Shown one piece after another: positions 1-8,768 of a stretch of 64,000 nt of DNA. Numbering within the stretch: position 1 is the first letter of the stretch; the number at the start of each line of letters is the position of its first letter. The notes below the pieces were generated by a model. That model saw nothing but the letters and a program-made list of their open reading frames with translations. It was not told the origin of the DNA and ran no database searches. Origin of the DNA: Deltaproteobacteria bacterium (GTDB taxonomy: Bacteria; Desulfobacterota; Desulfobulbia; Desulfobulbales; Desulfurivibrionaceae); the NCBI GenBank assembly GCA_021802645.1, contig JAJZRO010000011.1:1-64000 (forward strand). The letters run 5' to 3'. The position numbers and the translations under genes were made by a program.

Positions 1-346
1 GCGGCAAATCAAAGAGGGAGGTCTCGTTGTTGATGGAGTAAAGATAGCGGTCAATGATGCCGTTTCCCCCCATCCGTGAGACCGGAATCGTGGCGGTCAC
101 GCCGAGGTAGTCAAAGAATCTGCGCAGCACCTGTCCTTGATCGAGAGACCCCAGGTAGTGCACCCCCACTTCGCATTCGATTCCCTCCCTTGTATAACTG
201 CGCATCAAGCCGCCCGGACGGGAATTCTTTTCCAGCACGGTCACCCCGAAACCAAGTTTGGCCAGGATGATGGCGGTGCTGAGACCACCGACACCCGAAC
301 CGATAATCACGACGTTTTGGGGAAAGGACGCCCGTGTTTGCATCAT
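1..346 (-). CDS. CrtI/retinol saturase-like FAD-dependent oxidoreductase (partial, N-terminal part)
   Basis: Only the first 115 codons lie in the window; the gene runs off the left edge. A Rossmann dinucleotide motif GSGVGG (residues 16-21) is followed by the acidic end of strand two in VLEKN (37-41) and then RPGG. This is the opening of the phytoene desaturase/retinol saturase group of flavoproteins, which desaturate or isomerise polyenes or acyl chains. The start is taken at the first of two adjacent ATGs. The stop of the upstream acyltransferase lies 15 bases away, so this is the last visible gene of the minus-strand acyl operon. Such enzymes occur in carotenoid, aryl-polyene-like and candidate ladderane loci. 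The substrate cannot be told from this fragment. Confidence 0.8.
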   Translation of the reverse strand, partial: MMQTRASFPQNVVIIGSGVGGLSTAIILAKLGFGVTVLEKNSRPGGLMRSYTREGIECEVGVHYLGSLDQGQVLRRFFDYLGVTATIPVSRMGGNGIIDRYLYSINNETSLFDLP

Positions 347-361
347 GCCGCAGTCTCGCCG

Positions 362-1231
362 TCACTGGAGGAAGCGTTCAAAGTGATACCACTCGAAAGG
401 GTGCTGTCGGAGCGTTTCTTCCAGCAAGTCGGCATAGCGCTGGGCAGCCTGTTCAATTGCCCTGCCTCTGTCGCGGCGGGAAACGGGGTTCACGGCAATG
501 GGGTCGGACAACGTGAAGCGATAGCTGTTTTTCCCGGTGCGGAAGGCAAAAAACACAAAAAGCGGCGCCCCGGTGGCCAGGGCAAAGGCATAAGGGGCTT
601 CCGGCAGATAGGCGTCGTGACCGAGAAAGTGCACGCGCACCCTGCGTTGGTCGGTGCGCCAGAGGATATCGCCGGTCATGGAGATCACCCCCCCAGACTG
701 CAGGAAACGAACACCCTCCACCGCAACCCATGGCGAACTCTCCGCCTGATCGACGCCGATAACGGTAACACCGGCCTGCCGCAACTCCTCTTTTTGCATG
801 CGCTCGACGCCTTCTTTTTCCTTCACCCCCATGTAGAGCAAAAGCCGCAAGTCCTGGCGCTGCTGCCGGAGCAACCGCGCCGCCATTTCCCAGTTGCCGA
901 GGTGGGACATGAGCAAAATCCCCCCCTGCCTCCCGATGACGGCCTCCAGCTTCTCCCAGCCGTCCGTGGTGAATGGCGTTGTCGTTGCCCGGCGCGCCAG
1001 GAACCGATCGAAATGGATGGTGGTGAAGTTCTGGTATTGCCTGAAGGCGCATCGGAGATGAAAAAACCGACTCTGTCCGGGGTACAGTGCGGCATAAAAG
1101 CGGCGGCTTTCAGGCGCGCCCCCGGAAAAAAGAAAATAGCCCACCGCAATACTCCGGGAAACCACCGCGAAGAGCCAGGCCCCGCAACCCTCTGCCAGCC
1201 AGACGAGTATGTTGTGAAAAAAACCGCTCAT
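362..1231 (-). CDS. LpxL/HtrB-like lysophospholipid acyltransferase
   Basis: A 289-residue protein of the LpxL/HtrB acyltransferase family, which moves an acyl chain from a carrier to a hydroxyl or amine of a lipid at the inner membrane. The catalytic motif HLGNWE is at residues 110-115, and a hydrophobic amino-terminal segment (about 7-35) anchors it. Its ATG overlaps the stop of the glycosyltransferase gene as ATGA (1231-1228), so the two are translationally coupled. Aryl-polyene loci often carry a glycosyltransferase and an acyltransferase together, sometimes as one protein. Here the enzyme probably attaches the product of this cluster to a glycolipid anchor. That role is inferred from context; it could be an ordinary lipid A enzyme. 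Confidence 0.85.
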   Translation of the reverse strand: MSGFFHNILVWLAEGCGAWLFAVVSRSIAVGYFLFSGGAPESRRFYAALYPGQSRFFHLRCAFRQYQNFTTIHFDRFLARRATTTPFTTDGWEKLEAVIGRQGGILLMSHLGNWEMAARLLRQQRQDLRLLLYMGVKEKEGVERMQKEELRQAGVTVIGVDQAESSPWVAVEGVRFLQSGGVISMTGDILWRTDQRRVRVHFLGHDAYLPEAPYAFALATGAPLFVFFAFRTGKNSYRFTLSDPIAVNPVSRRDRGRAIEQAAQRYADLLEETLRQHPFEWYHFERFLQ

Positions 1232-1929
1232 GGCAGGAACCGGCTGAAAATCCGCTCGAGGATCAATCGGCTGAAGGTGGCGGAGTTGCGCCAGAAGTCA
1301 CGCCACGGCTGGAAGTGACTGACCCGTTCTCCCTTAGCTTGATAGACAACGCCGACCGGCACTTCGAGCACCGCGATCCCCTGCCTTCGCGCCCTGACCA
1401 GAACTTCCACCTCAAACTGGTATCTCCTGCTTTTCACCCCGAGACCCAAGGCCTCCGGCAGAGGATAAAGCCGGAAGCCCGACTGGGAATCCTCTATCGC
1501 TGGCCCGCCGGCCGCCCAGACCCAGAAATTGGAAAAACCCCGCCCGAAGCGGCTGGTCCAGGGGACATTCTCGCCCGTCATGCCCTCCCGCCTGCCCACG
1601 ACGATGGCTCGCCGGCCCGTGGCCGCAGCTGACAGCAGACCCTTGGCATCCTCTGGCCGGTGCTGGCCATCCCCGTCAATGGTGAGCGCCCAATCGTGGC
1701 CATTGCGGGAGGCCGCGGAAAAACCGGTGAGCAACGCCGCTCCCTTGCCCTGGTTGACCGCATGGCGGAGCACGGTAATCCCCTTGATCCCGTCGAGGAT
1801 ATCCGCCGTCTGGTCGGTCGAGCCGTCGTCAACCACAAAGAGGGGCAGACCAAGCTCCTGCGCCTTGTCGATCACCGCGCCAAGGCGTTGCGCATGGTTA
1901 TACACCGGAATAACGACGGCGGCGTTCAT
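1228..1929 (-). CDS. Family 2 glycosyltransferase
   Basis: A 233-residue GT-A fold glycosyltransferase of family GT2, dolichol-phosphate mannosyltransferase-like. The nucleotide-sugar motif DDGS is at residues 34-37 and the metal-binding DGDGQH at 85-90. A longer reading frame exists upstream, but ATG 1929 overlaps the stop of the DAK2-DegV gene as ATGA, and the protein then begins directly with the family's first strand (AAVVIPVYN). It has no membrane helices. It sits between the DAK2-DegV gene and the acyltransferase, all coupled. It probably builds the sugar part of the anchor used by the cluster product. Sugar donor and acceptor are unknown. Confidence 0.88.
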   Translation of the reverse strand: MNAAVVIPVYNHAQRLGAVIDKAQELGLPLFVVDDGSTDQTADILDGIKGITVLRHAVNQGKGAALLTGFSAASRNGHDWALTIDGDGQHRPEDAKGLLSAAATGRRAIVVGRREGMTGENVPWTSRFGRGFSNFWVWAAGGPAIEDSQSGFRLYPLPEALGLGVKSRRYQFEVEVLVRARRQGIAVLEVPVGVVYQAKGERVSHFQPWRDFWRNSATFSRLILERIFSRFLP

Positions 1930-3635
1930 CGCGTTTGCCCATCGCTCCATGCTATGGACCAGGCCCCCGGCCCCAGATGCACCCCGGACGTCAGGGAGAG
2001 GGGCACCAGCAGAATCTCCGCCGACGGCACCACCTCGCGCACCCGGGGCTCTACCGTTTCCCTTACCCATTCTTCATTGTCGGAATACTGGAGCATGATC
2101 GTGGACGCTGCCGCTTGGGGCAGCCGCGCCAAGGCAAAGGTGAGTTGCCCTTTGCGGCCGCGAACGACGCCGGCCTTGCGAAGCCCGTTCTCCACCGGGG
2201 CAATGACCGGTTGCATCCCCACCAGATCGGCCATTCCCCCCGCGACCCGCGACACCCTGCCCCCGGCCACCAGATACCGCAGCGCATCGACAAAGAGATA
2301 CTCCTCGCAGGAACGCCTGGTTTTCTCGACAAAGGAAAGAAGCTCCGCAACGCTGGCGGCCTGGGCGGCATGGCGGGCAGCCAGCAGGGCGATAAGGCCC
2401 AGGCGGCCGGATGCCGCGCCGGTATCAACGAGCGCGAGCGACTGGTTCGCGTCTTCTTTTTCTTGCCACCGCCGCGCCACCTCGTAATTTCCGGTAAAAG
2501 CGGAGCCGACGCAGAGGTAGACCGTATGATCGAACTGCTGACAGACGCTCTGATAGTGGCAATGCCGCTCAAAAATGGAGGCCTGGGCCGTACTCACCCT
2601 GACGCCCTGGCGCATGAGGGAATAAATCTCCGGCGGCGAGGAAAGGGTTTCGGGCCGACTCACGCCCTGGGTGACAACATAGCTGTCGAGCAGGGTGATG
2701 CCATGGCGCCGGGCGAGATCCCTCGTGAGGGAGCCGGCCGCGTCGGTCATGATGTGGACGGCCGGCCTTGGCCCTGATGCGAAAAAATCGCCGCCCTCCC
2801 CGTGAACGGCCTCCTCCTGCCACTCGACGATCTCCCCCAGGGAACTGAGGCGGGTGCGCAACCGTTGTCGATCAGCAGTATGGATATGGACCCGTAGCCC
2901 CGATTGCGCCGGGAGGGTGACAATGCTTTCGCCCAGTGCCGTCAAGACCTCGGCGACGCTGGCCTGGCTGCCTCCCTCGGTATGGTGGAGGAAGGCGTTC
3001 ACACAGAAACACGCCGCCGGTGGCGCCTGAAAATCCGGGCGCACCGTCAGCTTGTCGCTGAACACCGCCGGCAAGGGTGGTGGCGCCATGGCGGCCTGCC
3101 CGGTAAGCTGCCGGAAAAATCCCTCGAAAAAAACATACATGCCCAGGGCCCCGGCATCCACCACCCCTGCCTGGCGCAGATCAGCCAAGGTTTCCGCGGT
3201 GGCGAGGACCGCCCCTTGCAACTCCTTACAGAGCATGGGATAGAGTGCCGGCTGTTCGGTTTGACCGTCGAGCGTGGCGGCCAGCGCGTCAAAGACCGTC
3301 AGCATGGTCCCTGCCTGCGGTCTGGCAATGGCCTGCCATGCCTTTTCCTTGCCGCGCGCTGCCGTTGCCGCCAGCTCGCCACAATGCTCCGCCTGCAAAA
3401 ATTCCCGAAAGAACACGGCGGCGATATTGCCGGAATTGCCGATGGCGCAGCGGACCAGCAGCTCGCCGATCTCCCCTTTGCCGGTCTCTCCGTCGCGCAA
3501 GGGAGCCAGGCTGATACGCAGGTTGGCGCCGGTGTCGCCATCCGCCACCGGAAAGACGTTGATCCGGTCCAGCAGATCGGCCCACGCAGAGAGGCACTCG
3601 TACCCGGCGATAAAGGCGCTGCGCAGGCTGCTCAT
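1926..3635 (-). CDS. DAK2 domain-DegV domain fusion (FakA/FakB-like fatty-acid kinase fusion)
   Basis: A 569-residue two-part protein. Residues 1 to about 170 form a DAK2 (DhaL-type) ATP-binding domain with NVFPVADGDTGAN at 26-38, the signature of fatty-acid kinase FakA. After a middle region, residues from about 292 to the end form a DegV fold, the fatty-acid-binding fold of FakB, with VSTAQAS and GSAFTGNY corresponding to its ligand-binding loops. In Firmicutes FakA and FakB are separate and together phosphorylate free fatty acids. Joined here inside an acyl-biosynthesis operon, the protein may bind and phosphorylate the free acid made or recycled by the cluster. Start and stop are coupled by ATGA to both neighbours. 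Domain calls are firm; the substrate is inferred. Confidence 0.85.
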   Translation of the reverse strand: MSSLRSAFIAGYECLSAWADLLDRINVFPVADGDTGANLRISLAPLRDGETGKGEIGELLVRCAIGNSGNIAAVFFREFLQAEHCGELAATAARGKEKAWQAIARPQAGTMLTVFDALAATLDGQTEQPALYPMLCKELQGAVLATAETLADLRQAGVVDAGALGMYVFFEGFFRQLTGQAAMAPPPLPAVFSDKLTVRPDFQAPPAACFCVNAFLHHTEGGSQASVAEVLTALGESIVTLPAQSGLRVHIHTADRQRLRTRLSSLGEIVEWQEEAVHGEGGDFFASGPRPAVHIMTDAAGSLTRDLARRHGITLLDSYVVTQGVSRPETLSSPPEIYSLMRQGVRVSTAQASIFERHCHYQSVCQQFDHTVYLCVGSAFTGNYEVARRWQEKEDANQSLALVDTGAASGRLGLIALLAARHAAQAASVAELLSFVEKTRRSCEEYLFVDALRYLVAGGRVSRVAGGMADLVGMQPVIAPVENGLRKAGVVRGRKGQLTFALARLPQAAASTIMLQYSDNEEWVRETVEPRVREVVPSAEILLVPLSLTSGVHLGPGAWSIAWSDGQTR

Positions 3636-4978
3636 GCGTCAAAAAATTTCATGATGGCATCCCGGTCGTATTTGCCATTCTCTTTCACCGGAATCCGGTT
3701 GATTATTTTGATGGCCCGCGGCAGGGCGTACGCCTCAAGAGAAGCGGCCAGACGTTCCCTGATCTGTTCGATATCCACGTCCGTCCCCTGCACCAATGCC
3801 ACAATCCGCTCTCCCCGGCTGCCGGCTTCGGGCAGGGCCGTGACCACACACTCGCTGACGCCCGGTGCCTTCTTGAGGACGGCGTGGACTTCCTCAAGAT
3901 CGACTCGCTTCCCTCCCACCTTCGCCACCCCGTCGGTGCGTCCTTTCAGGGTAAAGCCGTTGCCTGTCCCGGCGGCCTCCACCCGGTCGCCGGTGGTGAA
4001 AAACCCATCGTCCGCCAGGGGTAACCCCGGCGACAGCCAGGGGGAGCGCACACAGAGACGGTGGTCCTTAATCCCCCAGGAAACCACGGGGAAGGGTGTG
4101 AAGGCGCTCTCGCCCCGGAATCTGTTGCGGCTGGCAACCCCGCCGGTTTCCGTGGAACCGTACACCTCAACGATTCCCACCCCGTTCACCTGGGAGAAGG
4201 CGCGATTGTCTTCCTCGTCCAGCATGCCGGCCGACGAGAAGGCGAGTCTCAGTCCCGCAGAGGCGAGTTTTTTCCCCCGGAGGGCGCGGTAATGCGGCGG
4301 GATGCTGGCAAGGATGGTCGCCTGGTGGGCCTGTACCGCCTCGGCGATCTCCCCCGGAAAGGAGGGGGTGTCGGCGACGACCGAGGCCGAGGAAACCAGG
4401 GGCAGGATCACGGAAAAGAGCAGGCCATAGATGTGGTATGGCGGCGCCGTGGCCACGATGCAGTCTTGTTCCGTTACCGCAAAAGAGCGGGCCAGCAACA
4501 ACCCCTCGCCGAACATGTTTTCCCAGCTCTTCTTCCAAAGCTGCGGCGCGTTGGTCGAACCGCCGGTAAAAATCTGCAGCAGTTCCGTTCCCGGTCGCGG
4601 AGCGCTGGCAGGCAACGCCGGCGAAGGGAGCGGTGGTGGCCGAATAATCGTGGTGCCGTCGGGAAGGTCTGTCGCGTCATCGGCGATGGCGGTGGTAAAA
4701 CCGGTGAGGCGCTGCATCCGGGCGATGGCCGGCAAGGAAAGGGCGTAAGGCAGGAGCAGAATCGGCCCCCCGGCGAGAGCGGCCAACAGGGCTGCCGCCA
4801 TGACCGCGCGGTTGGTCGTGGCCAGACAGACCCCCTCCCCTTCATAGCCCGCCAAAGCCTTGCGCAGTCCGGCCGCCATGGCATACACTTGGGCAAAGGT
4901 GGGGCCGGAGCGGATAAATTCTTTGTCAGGGACCCTTGGCCCAGCGAGGAGAGTTCTGATGTCTCCGTGCATGTCCAC
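3632..4978 (-). CDS. Acyl-adenylating enzyme (ANL superfamily acyl-CoA synthetase or acyl-ACP ligase)
   Basis: A 448-residue ANL-superfamily enzyme, shorter than typical acyl-CoA synthetases (about 500-550). The ATP-binding loop FTGGSTNAP is at 137-145, the adenylate motif YGSTETGG at 273-280, then TGDR and the hinge region KGRTDGVAKVGGKRV. The carboxy-terminal KENGKYDR holds the lysine used in adenylation. It would activate a carboxylic acid with ATP and pass it to CoA or to the operon's carrier protein. Aryl-polyene loci contain a similar enzyme that loads the starter acid. The GTG at 4978 shares a base with the TAG of the radical SAM gene; an ATG at 4972 is an alternative start. Confidence 0.88.
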   Translation of the reverse strand: MDMHGDIRTLLAGPRVPDKEFIRSGPTFAQVYAMAAGLRKALAGYEGEGVCLATTNRAVMAAALLAALAGGPILLLPYALSLPAIARMQRLTGFTTAIADDATDLPDGTTIIRPPPLPSPALPASAPRPGTELLQIFTGGSTNAPQLWKKSWENMFGEGLLLARSFAVTEQDCIVATAPPYHIYGLLFSVILPLVSSASVVADTPSFPGEIAEAVQAHQATILASIPPHYRALRGKKLASAGLRLAFSSAGMLDEEDNRAFSQVNGVGIVEVYGSTETGGVASRNRFRGESAFTPFPVVSWGIKDHRLCVRSPWLSPGLPLADDGFFTTGDRVEAAGTGNGFTLKGRTDGVAKVGGKRVDLEEVHAVLKKAPGVSECVVTALPEAGSRGERIVALVQGTDVDIEQIRERLAASLEAYALPRAIKIINRIPVKENGKYDRDAIMKFFDA

Positions 4979-6243
4979 TATTTGTTCACAACCCGGCCGA
5001 AAGAGTGTCCGGCCAATTGCCTGTCCCGCGGCGTGAAGGTGTTGTCGGCCACCTCTTTGCGCACCACCTGCTGGAACAGTTTCGCCATCTTTATCGGCTG
5101 CGATTCATCCTGATAAAAAGTCTGCCAGGCATACTCAAGCAGCTCCTGAAGCCGTTCCCTGCTCATCTGCTTGGGCTGAAACACGACCTTGTCCGCCGAA
5201 TAGTCGTTCCAGTCATGGGAGAGGATGCGATTCTGCCGACTCAAATCGGCATAGGCCCTGGTGTGCGGGAAGGGGGTGAGGACCGTGAATTCCGCCAGAT
5301 CCAGCTCGATCTCCAGCAAGAAGTCGATCAGCCGTTTGATGAAATCCTCGTCATGGCTGTCCAGCCCTAGCAGGATGGTGCCCTCCACCCCGATACCGTG
5401 GTCGTGGTACCGCTTGATCCGCTCCTTGATATAATCCGAGGTGTCGAACACCGCCTGATACACATACCAGGCCCCGGCCTGGGCCGCGAGGTCAAGCACC
5501 TCCGGTTTGTCCTCAATGGGGTGGGAGCACCATTTCTTTTTGAGCGGGATCATCTCCCGAAATAACTCCATTTCCCACTGGGCATCCTGGGCCAAGGAGT
5601 TGTCGACGATGAAGAGTCGGTTGTTCTCGATGCCCGCCATCTCGGCCACCGCCTTTTCAATGGGCCGCGGCCGGAAAACCCGCCCACCCAGATAGGAGAC
5701 GGCACAAGGGTAGCAATGAAAGCGGCAGCCGCGCGAGGCATGGACCAGGTCAACCATCTGCACGCCCTTGTAATTATAGAGCGTGCGGTTGAGGATATCC
5801 CGCCGCGCGGGCCCCACCAGGGCAATATCCGGTCGCTGATTGATAAAGTCGTAGCAGGGCTTCAGGCGGTGGTGGCGGAAATCGGCAAAGACCTCTTCCA
5901 TCCGCCCCTCGGCCTCGCCCAGGAAGACGCTGTCCGCGTGCTGCATGGTCTCTTCGGCGTGCAGCATGGTGGCGATGCCGCCAAAGATCACCTTGATGCC
6001 CTTTTTCCGGTACAGATCGGCGATCTCCCATCCCCGCTTCACCTGCACGGTCAACATCATGGAAATGCCGACGAAATCCACCGCCTCATCAAAGTCAATG
6101 GCCTCCAGATTTTCATCAACGAAGTCAATGTCGACGTAGTCGGGAAGGGCGGCGGCAAAAACCACCGGGCCATGGGGCGGCAGGTGAAACTCGGTCTGCC
6201 GGTCGAGCTTGGGCCATTTCGGGTAGATCAACTTGAATTTCAT
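4978..6243 (-). CDS. B12-binding domain radical SAM protein (first of two)
   Basis: A 421-residue class B radical SAM protein with an amino-terminal cobalamin-binding-type domain (about 1-150) and a radical SAM core. The cluster-binding cysteines C173, C177 and C180 form CX3CX2C in RGCRFHCYPC. Members use S-adenosylmethionine with cobalamin to methylate or rearrange unactivated carbons in lipids and natural products. The open frame extends further upstream, but ATG 6243 overlaps the lipoprotein stop as ATGA and starts the domain correctly. The neighbouring carrier-protein and ketosynthase genes suggest it acts on an acyl chain. The reaction is unknown. Confidence 0.9.
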   Translation of the reverse strand: MKFKLIYPKWPKLDRQTEFHLPPHGPVVFAAALPDYVDIDFVDENLEAIDFDEAVDFVGISMMLTVQVKRGWEIADLYRKKGIKVIFGGIATMLHAEETMQHADSVFLGEAEGRMEEVFADFRHHRLKPCYDFINQRPDIALVGPARRDILNRTLYNYKGVQMVDLVHASRGCRFHCYPCAVSYLGGRVFRPRPIEKAVAEMAGIENNRLFIVDNSLAQDAQWEMELFREMIPLKKKWCSHPIEDKPEVLDLAAQAGAWYVYQAVFDTSDYIKERIKRYHDHGIGVEGTILLGLDSHDEDFIKRLIDFLLEIELDLAEFTVLTPFPHTRAYADLSRQNRILSHDWNDYSADKVVFQPKQMSRERLQELLEYAWQTFYQDESQPIKMAKLFQQVVRKEVADNTFTPRDRQLAGHSFGRVVNK

Positions 6244-6929
6244 TGGGATGCTTGCCTTCCGAGGTTTTCTGCGCGGATCAGGGTCATCTTCAGGGTGTAG
6301 TTCGCCGGCCCGAACCCCTTGAGTTCCAGATATTCGGGGACGAGAAGGGCTCCCATCTTTCGGCACGACCGGCCCACAACGGACCGGGCCAGGCGCTGAT
6401 CGGCGCCATAGGTCCGAATCTGCCAGCACTCGCCCGTTGCCGGCAGGACGATGTCGGTTACCTCTCCGTCGGCTTCGGTATAGCGGCAAAGGGAGGCGCC
6501 GTCCGCCGAACGGCCGCACTGCCGGGTGGCCACTCCGGGCGCGAGAAAAATCGTCCGGACATCCGTCATCAACCCGGCGGCAAAGGCGGGTTTGTCAAAG
6601 GGGGGCACCGCCCGCCGCACGTCAACCCCCTGCCCTTGCCGGTACATCGCCTCAAAGAGGGTGAACCCTTCAACCGTCATCAGGGCACAGGCCATCTCAT
6701 CCCCGGTAAGGCTGGTAACACCCAGCACCTCGGAGCCGGCATGACCCTCTATGGAAAAATCAATGGCGTGGACAAACTGCCAGCGTCCCCGCGGAAAGAC
6801 CATTTCGTCCCCTGTCGCCTCGGCCCCATTCTGCAGCGTTGCCAGCGCCGGCATGGAAGGTTGCCTTTCTGCCGCACAACCGGCGAGGCACACCAAAAGG
6901 ACGGGAAGGAAAAGCCAGGGACTTTTCAT
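6240..6929 (-). CDS. Outer-membrane lipoprotein of the acyl cluster
   Basis: A 229-residue predicted lipoprotein. A hydrophobic signal segment ends in the lipobox LAGC, with the lipidated cysteine at residue 18. The next residues (AAERQ) lack the aspartate that retains lipoproteins in the inner membrane, so outer-membrane placement is expected. The mature part is rich in beta structure with several cysteines. It resembles in position, and perhaps in family (DUF3261-like), the small lipoproteins of aryl-polyene loci; I am not certain of the family. The adjacent LolA-like gene overlaps it by ATGA, which suggests a dedicated carrier and client, or a joint role in product export. Confidence 0.75.
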   Translation of the reverse strand: MKSPWLFLPVLLVCLAGCAAERQPSMPALATLQNGAEATGDEMVFPRGRWQFVHAIDFSIEGHAGSEVLGVTSLTGDEMACALMTVEGFTLFEAMYRQGQGVDVRRAVPPFDKPAFAAGLMTDVRTIFLAPGVATRQCGRSADGASLCRYTEADGEVTDIVLPATGECWQIRTYGADQRLARSVVGRSCRKMGALLVPEYLELKGFGPANYTLKMTLIRAENLGRQASQ

Positions 6930-7513
6930 CTCTTGGTAAACCGGGAAGGGGGGATATCCCGATTGAGCACCCGGTTGCTGAAGGTAAGCCTGGTGAAGGA
7001 CCCCGGCCCTTCAAAAATTGTCACCTCGTCCAGCAGGCCGGGCTGATCCGCAAGCTTGAGTTCGATGCTGCTGATCAAGGCGGCAAGACCGGCGTCCTTT
7101 GGGGTAAGCAGCACAAGGTGTTTCTTCGGGAAGGACACCGCAAACATGGCGTTATCGGTGAACCGGCCATCCAGCCAGTTGGATATCTCGGAGATGACGA
7201 CCTGCATGGAGGTAAGCGGCCCCCCTTGCTCTTCCTCGACCTTGCCTTCCCGTTCGACGAACTTTTCCACCTTGCCGCCATGCAGAAGCAGCACGGAATG
7301 CACAGGCGAGCGATACTCCCACCGCAGGGACTGGGGCGCCTGGAAGAGAAAAATCCCCTTGGAGATGATGGGATGGGCGAGAATATTGAGGTGCTTTTCC
7401 TGGACAAAGTCCGCCTGCACCGAGCGCAACCGAAGGCTGGCCGGAGCAGAGTCGCCGGCCATTGCCCGAACAGGCAGCAACAGGAAGAGGAGGAAGAGAA
7501 CAAGCCGCCGCAT
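6926..7513 (-). CDS. LolA-like periplasmic lipoprotein carrier
   Basis: A 195-residue protein with a cleavable signal peptide (MRRLVLFLLFLLLPVRAMA) and the LolA half-barrel pattern: VQADFVQEKHL near the mature start, GIFLFQAPQSLRWEY, then alternating strands to the end. LolA carries hydrophobic acyl groups through the periplasm to the outer membrane. Aryl-polyene loci carry a divergent LolA homologue thought to ferry the polyene lipid. ATG 7513 is chosen because it overlaps the FabG stop as TGATG; a GTG six bases upstream is possible. This is probably not the housekeeping lolA, because it lies inside a biosynthetic operon. Confidence 0.85.
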   Translation of the reverse strand: MRRLVLFLLFLLLPVRAMAGDSAPASLRLRSVQADFVQEKHLNILAHPIISKGIFLFQAPQSLRWEYRSPVHSVLLLHGGKVEKFVEREGKVEEEQGGPLTSMQVVISEISNWLDGRFTDNAMFAVSFPKKHLVLLTPKDAGLAALISSIELKLADQPGLLDEVTIFEGPGSFTRLTFSNRVLNRDIPPSRFTKR

Positions 7514-8250
7514 CAGCACATCCCGCCATTGACCGGGATGATCTGGCCGGTAACATAGGAGGCGGCGTCGGAGCAGAGAAAACCCACCACCGTGGCGACC
7601 TCCTCAGGCCTGCCGATCCGGGCCATGGGAATCATGGTTTTGATCTGCTCCTTGGGCGCCTGCTGGATCATCTCCGTCTCGATCAACCCCGGGGCCACCA
7701 CATTCACCCGTATTCCCATCCGGGCCACCTCGGCGGCAACGGCCCGGCTGGCCGCATTGAGTCCGGCCTTGGCCGCCGAGTAGTTGGCCTGGCCCCGGTT
7801 GGCCACCAGGGAACTGACGGAGGAGATGGAGACAATGGCCCCCTTGCGCCGCCGCGCCATCCACTCCAGCACCGGTCTGGTCAGGTTATAAAAGCCGTTG
7901 AGGGTGGTATCAATGACCGCTTGCCACTTTTCCCGTGGCATCAGCATGAAAAGGCTGTCGGCGACGATGCCGGCATTGTTGACCAGGATATCGACGCCTC
8001 CCAGCCGTTGCCCGATATCCTCCACCGCCTTTTCCGCCGCCTCGCCGTCCCGGACATCGAAGCCATAGATCTCGCCGCGGCCGCCTTCCTCGTTCACCAT
8101 GGCCAAGGTCTGCTCCGCGCCGGGCCGGTCGCTGCGGTAGTTGATGACGACATAACACCCACCCCGGGCCAGTTCGAGACAGATGGCCCGGCCGATTCCC
8201 TTGCTGCCCCCAGTGACAATGGCGATCCTGGTTTCGTTTTCTGTGGTCAT
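7513..8250 (-). CDS. 3-oxoacyl-ACP reductase (FabG-like SDR)
   Basis: A 245-residue short-chain dehydrogenase/reductase. The NADP(H)-binding motif TGGSKGIG is at 13-20, NNAG at 91-94, the catalytic serine region SISSVSS near 141-147, and YSAAK at 157-161. The length and the ending PVNGGMC are typical of FabG. It reduces the beta-keto group left by the ketosynthase after each extension. It follows the dehydratase gene with no real gap and overlaps the LolA-like gene as TGATG. Its place between a dehydratase and envelope-export genes marks it as the dedicated ketoreductase of this cluster rather than the primary fatty-acid FabG. Confidence 0.93.
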   Translation of the reverse strand: MTTENETRIAIVTGGSKGIGRAICLELARGGCYVVINYRSDRPGAEQTLAMVNEEGGRGEIYGFDVRDGEAAEKAVEDIGQRLGGVDILVNNAGIVADSLFMLMPREKWQAVIDTTLNGFYNLTRPVLEWMARRRKGAIVSISSVSSLVANRGQANYSAAKAGLNAASRAVAAEVARMGIRVNVVAPGLIETEMIQQAPKEQIKTMIPMARIGRPEEVATVVGFLCSDAASYVTGQIIPVNGGMC

Positions 8251-8252
8251 TG

Positions 8253-8690
8253 CTACGTTGCCTGAAAAAGTTGCAGGGTTACCTGGCCGATCAACCGGTC
8301 GGCCAGGTGCAGCTCGCAGAAGACTTCACGCAAATTTTCAAAACTATAGGTGTTTTCCGCCCGGGCCGAGACGACACCGCCGAACGGCAGTGAATCGATG
8401 AAAAAATCGGCTTTTTTTATGCCGACCAGCCAGCCCATCTGGTCGGAATGGATGCCAAGGGTCTTGACCCTGTCCCACCCGTTGCACACGCCGGCGGCCT
8501 GGGCGGCCAACTCCACCATAAGCAAGGGATGCACCCCGCGGCTGTCGGCCATGGGCCACGACTCCTTCACCAGAAAAAGGGCGTGCGCGTGGGTGCTGTC
8601 AACCTCAAGGACCTGCTCGACCAACAGCAACCCGGCGCGGTGGGGGAGGAGATCCTCCAATGTCAGGTCGGCGAGAGTGATCGCATTCAT
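8253..8690 (-). CDS. 3-hydroxyacyl-ACP dehydratase, hotdog fold (FabZ/ApeI-like)
   Basis: A 145-residue hotdog-fold protein. LPHR at residues 15-18 and HPLLMVELAAQAAG beginning at H54 match the FabZ/FabA active-site helix, with E60 in the catalytic acid position. It would dehydrate 3-hydroxyacyl-ACP to the enoyl form. No enoyl reductase is visible in the cluster, so double bonds may be kept and a polyene built. The frame is open further upstream, but ATG 8690 follows a purine-rich AAAAGG and gives a normal length. It is the first gene of the minus-strand operon. Confidence 0.85.
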   Translation of the reverse strand: MNAITLADLTLEDLLPHRAGLLLVEQVLEVDSTHAHALFLVKESWPMADSRGVHPLLMVELAAQAAGVCNGWDRVKTLGIHSDQMGWLVGIKKADFFIDSLPFGGVVSARAENTYSFENLREVFCELHLADRLIGQVTLQLFQAT

Positions 8691-8768
8691 ACCCAAAAAG
8701 CACCTTTTCTGTACAGTCTCCCGGAAGGCCACGATAACGCATTTTCTTGGGAACAACCACCTATTTGG

